A stretch of 27,164 bases of DNA from JBAZOJ01 sp041648755 (GTDB taxonomy: Bacteria; Planctomycetota; B143-G9): the NCBI GenBank assembly GCA_041648755.1, contig JBAZOJ010000017.1, positions 1 to 27,164 on the forward strand, given 5' to 3'. Below the pieces are notes generated by a model that saw only the letters and a program-made list of their open reading frames with translations, made no database searches and was not told the DNA's origin. Each line of letters begins with the position of its first letter. Position 1 is the stretch's first letter. A program made the translations under genes and the position numbers. Positions 9,835 through 18,846 of the stretch are shown here, one piece after another.

Positions 9835-9862
9835 TTGCAATTGCCGGAAGTGACTATATACT
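9835..9862 (+). promoter_or_regulatory. Sigma70-type promoter of the secretin gene
   Basis: TTGCAA at 9835-9840 and TATACT at 9857-9862 are separated by 16 bases, in an A-rich stretch after the upstream stop. The predicted leader of about 115 bases runs to the secretin start at 9986. I saw no recognisable riboswitch in that leader. Confidence 0.6.
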
Positions 9863-9985
9863 ACCCGTTACTTTGCAATGCGTCTGCAGCGAAAAGCCTT
9901 GATTTATCGGGCCTTGAGCGAGACGGCCGGTAAAGCAACATCTCTGCATTCGCTTCGTCAGTGTGCAGAAAGGAGAAAGGAACGT

Positions 9986-12868
9986 ATGAGAAGATGGGCC
10001 CTTGTGCTCGCCGGAACTGCGGTAGCGCTTTACCTGATGTTGAGCGCGGTAATGCCGACGTTCCAAAGTTCGGCGGACGATCAAGTCGCCATCAGTTCGC
10101 AGGACAACGACGGTGCGGACATGGAACGTGGTACGACCGAAAAGAAGCGCCCGAAGCTCGGCGGGGCTAAGCCTGCTGCTTCAGTGACGCCTACCACTCC
10201 TGCCCCCGGCAAGTCCGGCACAGTGGTGACGAAGCCTAAACCCACCAAGACGGAAAAAACACGTCCCACCGTCAACGGGCCCAAGCCCAGTGTTCCGCCC
10301 TCGGGTGCACCGGTAAGCGTGGCCCCTGGGACAAGCCCGAAGCCCGTTAACCCCGTTAAGACCACCGTGCCTGTTACTCCCGTTGGCGAACAGGCCAAGA
10401 CCATCGAGGAACTGCAGAAGGAGATAGATGTTCTCCGTCGGCAGGTTCAAGACCTCGCGGCCGGTGGCGTAAAGGGTGACGAAGCCAAGGCGAAAGCCAT
10501 CCTCGACCGGCTTGCCGAAGAGGAAAAGGCTCAAAAGGCACTCAATAAGCGTCAGGCCGAGCTTGACTATCAAGCCGCTGGCGTTTACGTTACCTCTGGC
10601 CGCTATGCCGAAGCCTATGAGAAGGCCGTCAACGCTTACAAGCTTGACCCCACTAATCAGGCTTATGCAGAGCGTGTCAATTTCCTCGCGCAGTTGCTCG
10701 GCCGCGCTCCCGAATCCACCAACAGTGGTCTGTTGTATGAACAGGAAGCAAAGCAGCGGGCCGCTGCCAAGGAAATCGAGATCAACATCGATACTGCCAA
10801 GAATCTCTACGCCGAAGCCACCGTGCTTACCGGCACCGATGCTGTCGCCAAGCTCAAATTGGCCCGCACCAAGCTCGGCCAGGCGGAATTCTCCGTCAAT
10901 GGCCTGTCAGCTATGTACCGGCGTCAGGGCATCGAAAAGCAGATCAAGGACCTCATAAAGCTCGTCGATGACATGATGAACAGCAAGGACATCGAAGCCA
11001 GAAGCTCCGAGCAGGATGCTGCCACGAAGATGGCTTCCGATATGGCAAAGATCGAGCGCGAGTACTTGATCAAGCGTATCAACGACCTCATCGACCGTGC
11101 GTATCTCGCCATCAACACCGAGAATTACACGCAGGCCGAAATGCTGCTCGAAAAGGTCACCAAGCTTGATCCCGCCAACCGCGAAGCCAAGTACCTGCTT
11201 CGTATGGTTCAGGCAAAGGGCGACGCCGCTCTGGGCAAGGAACTCGACATCCGCAACAAGCTCGAGACTTCCCGCACTGACCTTGTCGCCAATGAGATGC
11301 TGATCCCCTATCACGAAATCCTGGTTTACCCGGATAACTGGGAACAGATCGATCGCACCCGTTCCGCAGCCACAGAGATCAGGGAAGTCGTCCCCGAGTG
11401 GAAGAAGCTGATCATGGCGAAGATGGAGCGCAAGGTTAATGTGTCCTTTATGGAAACGCCGATCAGCGAGGTCGTCCGCACTCTTAGCGGCCTCATCGAC
11501 GTTGCCATCATTCTCGACACAGCCTCTGCCGAAGGCGTCACCGCCCCCATCACCATCGACCTGCCCAACATGACCTTCAAGACCGTCCTTGATTGGGTGC
11601 TCCGTCAAGTTGGTCTCCAGTGGACCCTTATGAACGAAGCCATCTACATCGCCACCCCCGACCGCATTCAGGGCGACAAGTCGATGCAGATCTACGACGT
11701 TCGTGACATGATCGGTTCTCTCACCATGTTCCCCGGACCAAACATTGACATCACTGACAACGAGCCTGAGTTCCAGCCCCCCACCGAGCCCGACCCCGAG
11801 CAGCAGCTTGAGGAACTCGTCAACACGATCCGTACTAAGATCGAGCCCACCAGGTGGGACGAGGCTTCCGGCGCCAGCATCGTCGGCCGCGAGGGCAAAC
11901 TCATCGTCACCAACATCCCGACCGTGCACAAAGAGATCGAGCAGCTTCTCGACAGCTTCCGCAAGGCTCAGAAGCTTCAGGTCTACATCAATGCCCGGTT
12001 CATCCAGGTGACCAACAACTTCCTCGAAGACATCGGCGTGTCCTGGACCGGCCTTGACCGCGCGACCACCCCGGATCTCCGTGGTATCGCAGGCAACGCT
12101 CAGGCTGGCTTCCAGTCCAACCCCGCTGACAGCACCGGTGGATGGAACGCCTACGATATGCGTGGCGTCATCCTCAACAACACCTCGAATGACATATCCG
12201 GTATCGCCAACGGCCTCGGTATGCCGTATCAGGTTGGCGAAGGCCTCAACATTCAGTACGCTCTTCTCGGCGATTTCCAGGCCGAAGTGCTCTTGAATGC
12301 CATCCAGAAGTCTTCTCGTGGTACCGTCCTTCTCGCCCCCAGACTCACCGTGTTCAACACACAGCGTGCGTATATGATGGTTGCCACGACCCGGTCCTAC
12401 ATAGCTGACTATGAAGGCCTGATCGCTACCCAGGCGGCCATTCTTGACCCCGTTGTCAAGTCCTTCAACGTCGGCATGGTCCTTGATGTACGCCCAATTA
12501 TTTCCTCTGACCGCAAGTACATCACCGTCGAGCTTCGCCCGACGAATGCCATGCTGATGGGCTATGACATTTTCCACATCAACAGCGCATGGGGCCAGGA
12601 TTATCCGCTGGCTCTCCCGATCATCTCCATTCGCAAGGTTCGTTGCACCGTCGCCCTGCCCGATGGCGGCACACTGCTCATCGGTGGCCAGGTCGATATC
12701 GAATCCTACAGGACCACGTCCGGCGTGCCGCTCCTCAGCAAGATCCCGATCATCGGGCGCCTCTTCAGCCACAACGCCGAGACGACCCTCAATGATCAGC
12801 TCATCATCTTCGTCAACGCGCGCATCATCATGTTCGAAGAGATCGAGAACCAGATCCGCGCAAAGTAA
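9986..12868 (+). CDS. TPR-containing secretin (GspD/PilQ superfamily, Amuc_1098-like)
   Basis: This is the outer-membrane ring channel of a type IV pilus or type II-like system. I chose ATG 9986 because AGGAGAAAGGA at 9971-9981 precedes it; an in-frame ATG at 9878 adds 36 residues with no such site and hides the export signal. The 960-residue protein has a hydrophobic export segment (about 4-23), a Pro/Lys/Thr-rich linker (about 40-130), a short coiled coil (EELQKEIDVLRRQVQDL), and TPR-like helices (about 185-450). A secretin N-terminal domain follows (about 483-560; VNVSFMETPISEVVRTLSGL), then an N1-like domain (about 613-690). The secretin core runs from about 762 to 952, with VPLLSKIPIIGRLFSH and LIIFVNARI near the end. 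No S-domain follows the barrel, so a pilotin may not be used. TPR plus secretin is typical of the Amuc_1098 type rather than proteobacterial PilQ. Confidence 0.9.
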   Translation: MRRWALVLAGTAVALYLMLSAVMPTFQSSADDQVAISSQDNDGADMERGTTEKKRPKLGGAKPAASVTPTTPAPGKSGTVVTKPKPTKTEKTRPTVNGPKPSVPPSGAPVSVAPGTSPKPVNPVKTTVPVTPVGEQAKTIEELQKEIDVLRRQVQDLAAGGVKGDEAKAKAILDRLAEEEKAQKALNKRQAELDYQAAGVYVTSGRYAEAYEKAVNAYKLDPTNQAYAERVNFLAQLLGRAPESTNSGLLYEQEAKQRAAAKEIEINIDTAKNLYAEATVLTGTDAVAKLKLARTKLGQAEFSVNGLSAMYRRQGIEKQIKDLIKLVDDMMNSKDIEARSSEQDAATKMASDMAKIEREYLIKRINDLIDRAYLAINTENYTQAEMLLEKVTKLDPANREAKYLLRMVQAKGDAALGKELDIRNKLETSRTDLVANEMLIPYHEILVYPDNWEQIDRTRSAATEIREVVPEWKKLIMAKMERKVNVSFMETPISEVVRTLSGLIDVAIILDTASAEGVTAPITIDLPNMTFKTVLDWVLRQVGLQWTLMNEAIYIATPDRIQGDKSMQIYDVRDMIGSLTMFPGPNIDITDNEPEFQPPTEPDPEQQLEELVNTIRTKIEPTRWDEASGASIVGREGKLIVTNIPTVHKEIEQLLDSFRKAQKLQVYINARFIQVTNNFLEDIGVSWTGLDRATTPDLRGIAGNAQAGFQSNPADSTGGWNAYDMRGVILNNTSNDISGIANGLGMPYQVGEGLNIQYALLGDFQAEVLLNAIQKSSRGTVLLAPRLTVFNTQRAYMMVATTRSYIADYEGLIATQAAILDPVVKSFNVGMVLDVRPIISSDRKYITVELRPTNAMLMGYDIFHINSAWGQDYPLALPIISIRKVRCTVALPDGGTLLIGGQVDIESYRTTSGVPLLSKIPIIGRLFSHNAETTLNDQLIIFVNARIIMFEEIENQIRAK

Positions 12869-12891
12869 GCACTGACGTTCCTTTCTCACTC

Positions 12892-12919
12892 AAAAGGGGG
12901 GCGCGAGCCCCCCTTTTTT
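12892..12919 (+). terminator. Rho-independent terminator after the secretin
   Basis: A perfect 11-bp stem, AAAAGGGGGGC / GCCCCCCTTTT, closes on a GCGA tetraloop and runs into six T residues. It ends the pilus/secretin transcription unit 24 bases after the stop. Confidence 0.92.
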
Positions 12920-13165
12920 GTTATGCCTGGGACATTCCAAAAAAAACTGAACCCTGAATCTCAGCGGCGAATATATAGGTGGAGTGGTCCGGGCTGTTCA
13001 TGAGCGGAAAGCCGGGAGCTTCCTCTCTGGATGTCGGCGTCGGAAGCCGTGTTGTCCTTATTTGCAGGCCACTTGTGCGTCGCGCGAAATTGGAAAAGAA
13101 ACGGCTTTTTTGCGCAAAAGCCGCTATCATATCCCCGACTGGATCCACATTGTCAGGAGGTAGAG
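12920..13165 (+). other. Intergenic leader region with a hairpin upstream of the TPR genes
   Basis: About 245 bases separate the secretin terminator from the first TPR gene, so a promoter must lie here, but I found no pair of boxes good enough to name. TATATA at 12972-12977 and TATCAT at 13125-13130 lack convincing -35 partners. A perfect 8-bp inverted repeat, CGGCTTTT (13102-13109) and AAAAGCCG (13116-13123), around a 6-base loop lies just before TATCAT. It is not followed by a T run, so it could be an operator or a leader hairpin. The ribosome-binding site AGGAGG is at 13155-13160. Confidence 0.45.
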
Positions 13166-16100
13166 ATGAGAGTTTTCTTGGCTTTGTCGCTGATTCTTGC
13201 GTTCACGGTCTGCACTTTTCAGATCCGGGCCGCGCGGGCTGAGGCTCCCCCACCAGCCGCTGTCGGCAAGACTTTGGCTGACTACGAGTATGACTTTGGC
13301 ATCTGGCTCGTCAACCGAGGCTTCGAGAAACTCGCGGAAGCGCACTTCACAAAGTATCTTACCGATCCCAAAATTCCTGCCGCAAAACGCCCAATGGGCT
13401 ACCTCGGACTTGCCATCCTGTACAAACGGCTCGGCAAGCTTCCAAGGTTCTCCGCTAAGGAACGCGAAGCCTATTTCCAGAAGGCGCTCGACAATCTCAC
13501 TGAGTTCCTCACCAAATGTACCGATAAGAACTCCCCTGAGTATCGGTCCGGCCTCGTGGAGCAGTATGGTATCCAGATAGAGCGTGTCGGTGCAAAAGTC
13601 GCCGACATTTCCAAGCTTTCCGGTGATGCACGTAAGGCCGAGGAAACAAAGACGGCCGAGGAGTTGAAGAAGGCCATCGCCGACCTCAAGGATATCCACG
13701 ACAAGATCCGCGAGGAACGCGAGGCATACGAGCAGAAAGTAATCGCGGAGTGCGAAGCCAACGGGACCGAGCCACCGGAGCCGATGGTATATCCTGAGGA
13801 AATGGAAGAACGCTGGTACATGATCGGCTTCGTTCTTGCGCAGGCGTATCGCCTATATCCGGAAATCTACCTGCGCGGTACTGACGATTTCAAGAAGGCT
13901 GTCGAGATGTCTCTTCTCGGGCTCCAGGATTTCGTCTGGGAGCACGACAGCGACACTGTCTATATATACGGCGGCATGTACCTGGCCGAATTGCTTGCAT
14001 ACAAGTGCCTCGGCACGAAGGACCCGAAGGAGAAGGAGGCCCTGCGCGGCAAGATTGACGACACGATGAACCAATATGCATTTTTCTTCCCGGTGGAGAA
14101 CATCACCACCGACACGATGGCGTACCTCAGGGAGAAGGCCTTCAACAAGTACGCTGAGATCCTTGCGACGATAGGCTCAACCGACCTGATTATCCCCAAG
14201 GTGTGGACGCTCTATGTCAGGGACTACCCGAACTGGCTCGAAACCACCATGTTCGGTGAAGGTTATACTCTTGGCTCTGTGGTCGCCGCGATTATGGCCG
14301 ACAACAATGACGCCCTGACCGCAGTCGAGATGCTCACAAGCATCATCAACAAAGCTCAGTTGCGCAATATGTTCGACAAGGTCACGTTCGCATCCCAGAA
14401 GCTCGCGGTTATCATAGAGCGCCTCGGGCCCGAGGCGATGGATGTCAAGACCCTCTTGCAGGCCGGAAAAGGCTTCAAGGCCAAGGGCGACAGTGACAAG
14501 GCCATCCGCTATTACCAGTACGTCATCCAGAAGCTTGATGTCAAGCTTGACGAGGAAGAGCTGGGAAAGCTCTCGCCGGCAGAGCAGAAGAAGCGCCGCG
14601 ACAAGTTTGAACTCCTCAAGAAGGAGATCATCGATATCGGCGTTGAGGCATTCAGCGACATCAGTGAGTGCTTTAAGGATCTCGGCCTTACCGTCGAGGC
14701 TCTGACCGCCGCGAACGAGATTATCCCGCGCTACTACTCGCTGAAGGATAACGCGAAGGACAAGGAAAAAATTGGGCTCCTTATCCGGCGCCAAGGCTCG
14801 GTTGCCTTTAATCTGGCCAGGGAAGTCTTTATGGCATCCGCAAAGTCAGATCGCGTTAACAAGATGGCCGCCCAGCAGTTGATGCTTGCCATCGACAACT
14901 ACATCAAGGTGGATCCTAACGTACGATCCAGAATGGTGTACGAGCGTGGCTTCGTGCATCAGCAGATGGGCAGCTATCTGCCTGCCATCGAAAGCTACAA
15001 GACCATTCCGCAGGACGACGACAAATTCGGCGACGCACAGTACAACATCTGCTTCTGCTTCTTCAAACTGATGACGGACGCCAAAACCGCCAACGACGAG
15101 GCGAAGACCCAGGAATACCAGAAGATGGCCATTGACTCGCTTGCCAATGTCATCAACATGGAACGCAAGTGGGGTCCCGGCCAGGAGGCCAAGCAGCGCT
15201 CATGGGAACGCAAGCGCTCTCAGTGCTTCGTGCTGCTTTGCACTATCTACAACAACCTTGGAATGGGCAAGGAACTGATCGATCTATCCGACAAGTGGAT
15301 GGCAATGTACAAGGACCTCGCGGGCACCAAAGAGTACAAGGAAATTGCCAACCATCCCCTCTCTCTGTACAAGGCTTCAGTTCCGGCCGCCCTTGCCCTT
15401 AAGGACCTCGCCAAAGCTGAGGATCAGTACAAGAGCATCAAGGGCTATGTCCTTGCAGGAAAGGCCGCAGAGGTTGCCGAGGACAAGAAGTACGACGTCA
15501 ATGAGGAAACCGGCCAGGTTATGGTTGAACTCGCGGGCAAGTTGGCTGAGGCCTTTGCCGCCGACGAGGCAAAGCGAACCTTCTATACCCATGAGACCGA
15601 CAAGTTCAACGTCGTGGTTCGCGATGACCCATATGATGTGTACAAGAACGAGTTCATGAAGTATGCCGGCAAGAACGATGACCTCGCATTGCGTGCAGGC
15701 CGGAAGCTCGACAAGATGTTCGATCGGCTCTTAGCGGTTCCGTTCGACGAGAAGGTAATGCGCTCCAAAGAGTACACCGACGCGATCTATTTCGCTGGCG
15801 ATGCGGCCAAGACCGAAAGTGCGCGCGCCTTGTACTCGAAGTTCGTGGACGCAATCTGCGGGACCAAGGATAAGGTCGGCAACTATGCCGCCGCATCCAG
15901 GACCCTTGCTGAACTCATGGCTGCCGATCCGGAATCCAAGACGGATATCTGGCGCAAGCCGATGATGCTCGACGTGAAACGCAAGGTCGACTTCTACAAT
16001 ATGCGCCTCAACGTCTACAAGACCATCTCACCGCTTGTGATGAAGGCTGGCGACTACGAGTATGCGGTAAAGGTCCTTGAGTATGTCGTGGCCTACTACC

Positions 16101-16435
16101 ACAAAGACGCGGACAAGTACGATCTTGCCATGGCATATCGGAAGATCGGAGGGTCTGATAACTACAAGCTGGCGGCCATTCTCTATGGCCAGATTCTTGC
16201 GCCGGTCTTGAAGTCCAAGGAACAAGTCCCGATAAGGTACATCTGCGCGCAAATGTACTTCGAATGGGCCAAATCGCTCGATCCGGTCAAGGAAAAGGAA
16301 GAGGTCATCAAGCAGGCCGAGGCCGGGCTTCGGCAGATAGCAAATATGCAGGCTCAGTATCCGCAAGAGATAACTCCCGAGATGCTCCGCTTAAAAGACC
16401 AGATCGAGGCCTTCATTGCCTCGATACCTCGATAA
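13166..16435 (+). CDS. Exported large TPR/helical-repeat protein
   Basis: This 1089-residue protein starts with a Sec signal peptide (cleavage likely after ARA at residue 25). The rest is predicted helical-repeat solenoid, with TPR-like units such as GKGFKAKGDSDKAIRYYQYV and GSYLPAIESYKTI. It should lie in the periplasm or on the cell surface and act as a scaffold rather than an enzyme; no catalytic motif is visible. I chose ATG 13166 because AGGAGG lies 5 bases upstream and the signal peptide begins there. An in-frame ATG at 13031 would add 45 implausible residues and bury the signal. The next TPR gene begins 15 bases after the stop, so the two are co-transcribed. The operon-like run toward exbB suggests it could be the periplasmic client of an ExbBD motor, which is inference. 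Confidence 0.75.
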   Translation: MRVFLALSLILAFTVCTFQIRAARAEAPPPAAVGKTLADYEYDFGIWLVNRGFEKLAEAHFTKYLTDPKIPAAKRPMGYLGLAILYKRLGKLPRFSAKEREAYFQKALDNLTEFLTKCTDKNSPEYRSGLVEQYGIQIERVGAKVADISKLSGDARKAEETKTAEELKKAIADLKDIHDKIREEREAYEQKVIAECEANGTEPPEPMVYPEEMEERWYMIGFVLAQAYRLYPEIYLRGTDDFKKAVEMSLLGLQDFVWEHDSDTVYIYGGMYLAELLAYKCLGTKDPKEKEALRGKIDDTMNQYAFFFPVENITTDTMAYLREKAFNKYAEILATIGSTDLIIPKVWTLYVRDYPNWLETTMFGEGYTLGSVVAAIMADNNDALTAVEMLTSIINKAQLRNMFDKVTFASQKLAVIIERLGPEAMDVKTLLQAGKGFKAKGDSDKAIRYYQYVIQKLDVKLDEEELGKLSPAEQKKRRDKFELLKKEIIDIGVEAFSDISECFKDLGLTVEALTAANEIIPRYYSLKDNAKDKEKIGLLIRRQGSVAFNLAREVFMASAKSDRVNKMAAQQLMLAIDNYIKVDPNVRSRMVYERGFVHQQMGSYLPAIESYKTIPQDDDKFGDAQYNICFCFFKLMTDAKTANDEAKTQEYQKMAIDSLANVINMERKWGPGQEAKQRSWERKRSQCFVLLCTIYNNLGMGKELIDLSDKWMAMYKDLAGTKEYKEIANHPLSLYKASVPAALALKDLAKAEDQYKSIKGYVLAGKAAEVAEDKKYDVNEETGQVMVELAGKLAEAFAADEAKRTFYTHETDKFNVVVRDDPYDVYKNEFMKYAGKNDDLALRAGRKLDKMFDRLLAVPFDEKVMRSKEYTDAIYFAGDAAKTESARALYSKFVDAICGTKDKVGNYAAASRTLAELMAADPESKTDIWRKPMMLDVKRKVDFYNMRLNVYKTISPLVMKAGDYEYAVKVLEYVVAYYHKDADKYDLAMAYRKIGGSDNYKLAAILYGQILAPVLKSKEQVPIRYICAQMYFEWAKSLDPVKEKEEVIKQAEAGLRQIANMQAQYPQEITPEMLRLKDQIEAFIASIPR

Positions 16436-16450
16436 GATAAGGAGGGACAA

Positions 16451-17578
16451 ATGAACACCACCCTCAAGATAGCCTTTCTGCCGTTCGCTCTCCTTTCCTT
16501 TGTGGCGCTCTCGTTCTTCTTCTCCCCGGTTGCCTGGGGTGAACAGGCCACTCTTGTGAAATGGCTGAAGTCCGGAGCTTTCGACCGCAGCAGGACGGCT
16601 GACGTCGTATCCGAGGATTGCGAGTCTATTACCTATACCGGTCTCGGCAAACAGGCCCGCGGCGATGTCATCTTCATTGAGTACGGTACGAACGCAGACT
16701 ACAACACCGCAGAGAAGCAGGTCTCGGACGGAGAAGACAGGGCGGCCATCAAGTCATTCCAGACCGCCATGGAAAAGGGCAAGGAGGAATGGCTTCCTTG
16801 GTATTGCACTTTCAGGATTGGCGAGACCAACTATAACATCGGCCTCGCTGCCGAGGCAGCCAAGGCCTTTGAGGATCTGAACAACAAGTACCCGCGCAAT
16901 CCGTTCTACCCGCAGGTATGCTGCTATCTTGCCGACATCTATATGATGCAGGGCAAAAAGGATGAGGCTGATGCTCAACTCAAGGCAGTCGCCGCCAAGG
17001 CTAATGTCTTCCAGGTTTGCTGGGTGGAAAAGGCACAGGTTCTTCAGGGACGGCTACTCATTGCCAAGAAACAGTATCAGGAAGCCATCCGGCACCTGAA
17101 GAACATTCAGGGCAGGCTCACATATGCCCCTATGCTCTCCGATTCTCGTTTCGCCCTGGGCGAATGCTATGAGACAATGGGCGCCGACACCAAGGATATC
17201 AATGCCTATAAGGAAGCTTCCAAGGTGTTCGAGGGAATCGCTGCCGAACTCGACGAGAACACCATGGGAGAGGCCTACCTTCGCATTTCCCGCATTTTGT
17301 ACAATACTTCGGATTACGAAGGTGCATACGGGTTCGCGCTTCGCGCTGCTTTCATCTATACCGCCTCCAAGGCTTGGGCCGATAGCCCCAACTATCTTAA
17401 GGCCTCGGAAGGCCTCTACTACGCGGCCAAGTCGCTGTTCGCCCTGTTCGGCCGCGAAAAGGATGCCGCAAAGAAGGATGCCCTGAAACTCGAAATCCGC
17501 ATCGTACTTGACCTTCTCAAGTCCCGCAACTATGCTAATCTGCCTTGGTCCACCAAGGCGCTGAACGAGATCAAGTAA
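16451..17578 (+). CDS. Exported TPR protein
   Basis: This 375-residue protein has a signal peptide (cleavage likely after AWG near residue 30). A short beta-rich N-terminal domain (about 31-75) leads into TPR units, for example DRAAIKSFQTAMEKG, AAKAFEDLNNKYPRNPFYPQ and YQEAIRHLKNIQG. GGAGGG at 16441-16446 gives a strong ribosome site 4 bases from ATG. The gene lies between two other exported TPR genes with gaps of 15 and 17 bases. Its N-terminal plan (VVSEDCESITY, then DVIFIEYGTNADYNTAEKQV) parallels that of the next protein, so the two look like ancient paralogues. The outer-membrane protein BamD and the Tol-Pal protein YbgF also use TPRs, but I see no motif that identifies it as either. Its function is not recognised. 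Confidence 0.75.
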   Translation: MNTTLKIAFLPFALLSFVALSFFFSPVAWGEQATLVKWLKSGAFDRSRTADVVSEDCESITYTGLGKQARGDVIFIEYGTNADYNTAEKQVSDGEDRAAIKSFQTAMEKGKEEWLPWYCTFRIGETNYNIGLAAEAAKAFEDLNNKYPRNPFYPQVCCYLADIYMMQGKKDEADAQLKAVAAKANVFQVCWVEKAQVLQGRLLIAKKQYQEAIRHLKNIQGRLTYAPMLSDSRFALGECYETMGADTKDINAYKEASKVFEGIAAELDENTMGEAYLRISRILYNTSDYEGAYGFALRAAFIYTASKAWADSPNYLKASEGLYYAAKSLFALFGREKDAAKKDALKLEIRIVLDLLKSRNYANLPWSTKALNEIK

Positions 17579-17595
17579 CAGGCGCTGGAGGTAAA

Positions 17596-18753
17596 ATGAA
17601 AAACCTGATATACGCCAACGTTTTCCTGGCCGTTGCGGCCGCGGTTCTTTGCTGCTGGTCCGGCTCATCCTATGCCGAGACTGCCGGGAACGACAAGATC
17701 GTGCTTGTTGACGGTAAGGTTGAAACCGGTCGCGTCACGGCTGAAGGCTGGGAAAAGGTGATAACCGCCCAGAAAACCTACACTCGCGCCCAGGTCGCCA
17801 GGATCCTTCATTTCGATACGCCAATGGACTTCACCGAGGCGCTCGATATGATCGACTCCCAAGCCTACGACAACGCGAAGTTCAAACTTCAACTCGCCCT
17901 CGAGGCTCCCGATGTCCGTGACTGGATCAAGGTCTACGTTGCTTACTACCTGGCTGAGATTGAGTGGCAGCAACGCAACTTTGACGCGGCTCGGACGCAG
18001 TACGATAAGCTGAACGCGGATTTCAGGGACAACTTCTTCCTGCGTGATGCCCTGTGGCGCTCGGCGCAGACGTTTGTTTTCCAGGAGAAGTACGAGAAGG
18101 CGGAAGTGGCTTTCAAGGCCATATATGACGATAAGCGTTTTGACAGCGACACTCTGAAGTGGCGCGCAGGTTTCTCGTCCTACCACACTTATGAGATTCG
18201 CGGGCAATTCCGCGACGCCTACCAGAAGTACCTTGACCTTGCGCAAAGGGCCAGCCAGACCATTTCCCGCGAGGCGATGGATGCGATAATCAAGGACAAG
18301 CCCCTCCCGGTGGCAGAGGCCGAAACGGTCAATTTCTACTTCGCAGCGCTTTTCCGCGGCAATGTATGTCAGGCTCTCGCGGGCAAGGCAAAGGAAGCCA
18401 ACGATGCCTTTGATGAAATGGCCAAGAAGCCTGACAAGCGCCGCAAGAACCTTGGCAACATCGGCAAGCTCATCGTCAAGGTCATCGAACTCGATGCGAT
18501 GGACAAGCTCGATGCTGCTGCCGCCGACGCGCTCGACAAGGTCACCTTCGACCTCGCGCGCGCGTTTATTTTCTATGCCGACAGCAAGGATCTTTGCGCT
18601 GACATTCTCTACTGGTCGGCGAAAGCGTCCTTGGTGGCCGGAGACAAGCTGCAGGCTGCCGCATTCCTGAACCTCCTCAAGGAAAACTACGAAGGCTCGT
18701 GGGTCTATCTGACCGCGTTGAGCGTACTTTCCAGCCTTTCGGCCAAGGAATAG
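17596..18753 (+). CDS. Exported TPR protein with N-terminal beta domain
   Basis: This 385-residue protein starts at ATG 17596, with GGAGG at 17587-17591. An in-frame ATG at 17545 lies inside the previous gene and would displace the signal peptide. Cleavage is likely after SYA at residue 27; the CC pair at 19-20 lacks a good lipobox. A small domain follows (KIVLVDGKVETGRVTAEGWE, then YTRAQVARILHFDTPMDF), of the type often placed before TPRs in planctomycete-like exported proteins. Then come helical repeats such as NFDAARTQYDKLNADFRDNF and KYEKAEVAFKAIYDDKRF. It is last in the three-gene TPR run and is followed after 93 bases by exbB. It is probably a periplasmic scaffold or adaptor. No specific function is recognised. 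Confidence 0.75.
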   Translation: MKNLIYANVFLAVAAAVLCCWSGSSYAETAGNDKIVLVDGKVETGRVTAEGWEKVITAQKTYTRAQVARILHFDTPMDFTEALDMIDSQAYDNAKFKLQLALEAPDVRDWIKVYVAYYLAEIEWQQRNFDAARTQYDKLNADFRDNFFLRDALWRSAQTFVFQEKYEKAEVAFKAIYDDKRFDSDTLKWRAGFSSYHTYEIRGQFRDAYQKYLDLAQRASQTISREAMDAIIKDKPLPVAEAETVNFYFAALFRGNVCQALAGKAKEANDAFDEMAKKPDKRRKNLGNIGKLIVKVIELDAMDKLDAAAADALDKVTFDLARAFIFYADSKDLCADILYWSAKASLVAGDKLQAAAFLNLLKENYEGSWVYLTALSVLSSLSAKE

Positions 18754-18783
18754 CTCGGTTCCCGTGATCGAGGGAAAAAAAGA

Positions 18784-18809
18784 CGACCGGTCGCAAAACT
18801 ACGTATAAC
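18784..18809 (+). promoter_or_regulatory. Possible exbB promoter and palindromic operator
   Basis: A perfect 10-base palindrome, CGACCGGTCG, at 18784-18793 sits where a -35 box would be expected. TATAAC at 18804-18809 is a fair -10 box, and no good TTGACA-like box is present. This arrangement would suit a promoter dependent on an activator, or an operator. The evidence is positional only. Confidence 0.35.
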
Positions 18810-18846
18810 TACGCTCTTACTCAGCGGAAGAGAAAGGAGAGAGTTT

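Noticed and set aside
9878..9985. Upstream in-frame start of the secretin
   Set aside because: No ribosome-binding site, poor protein character and displacement of the export signal; ATG 9986 has AGGAGAAAGGA before it.
10907..12889. Long open frame (660 codons) on the minus strand opposite the secretin
   Set aside because: It lies opposite a well-conserved secretin with a full motif set. Its predicted protein is an Asp/Gly/Val-rich mirror of the coding strand, as expected from GC-rich codon bias, and it has no recognisable domain.
13031..13165. Upstream in-frame start of the large TPR protein
   Set aside because: It would add 45 residues in front of a clear signal peptide that begins 5 bases after AGGAGG at ATG 13166.
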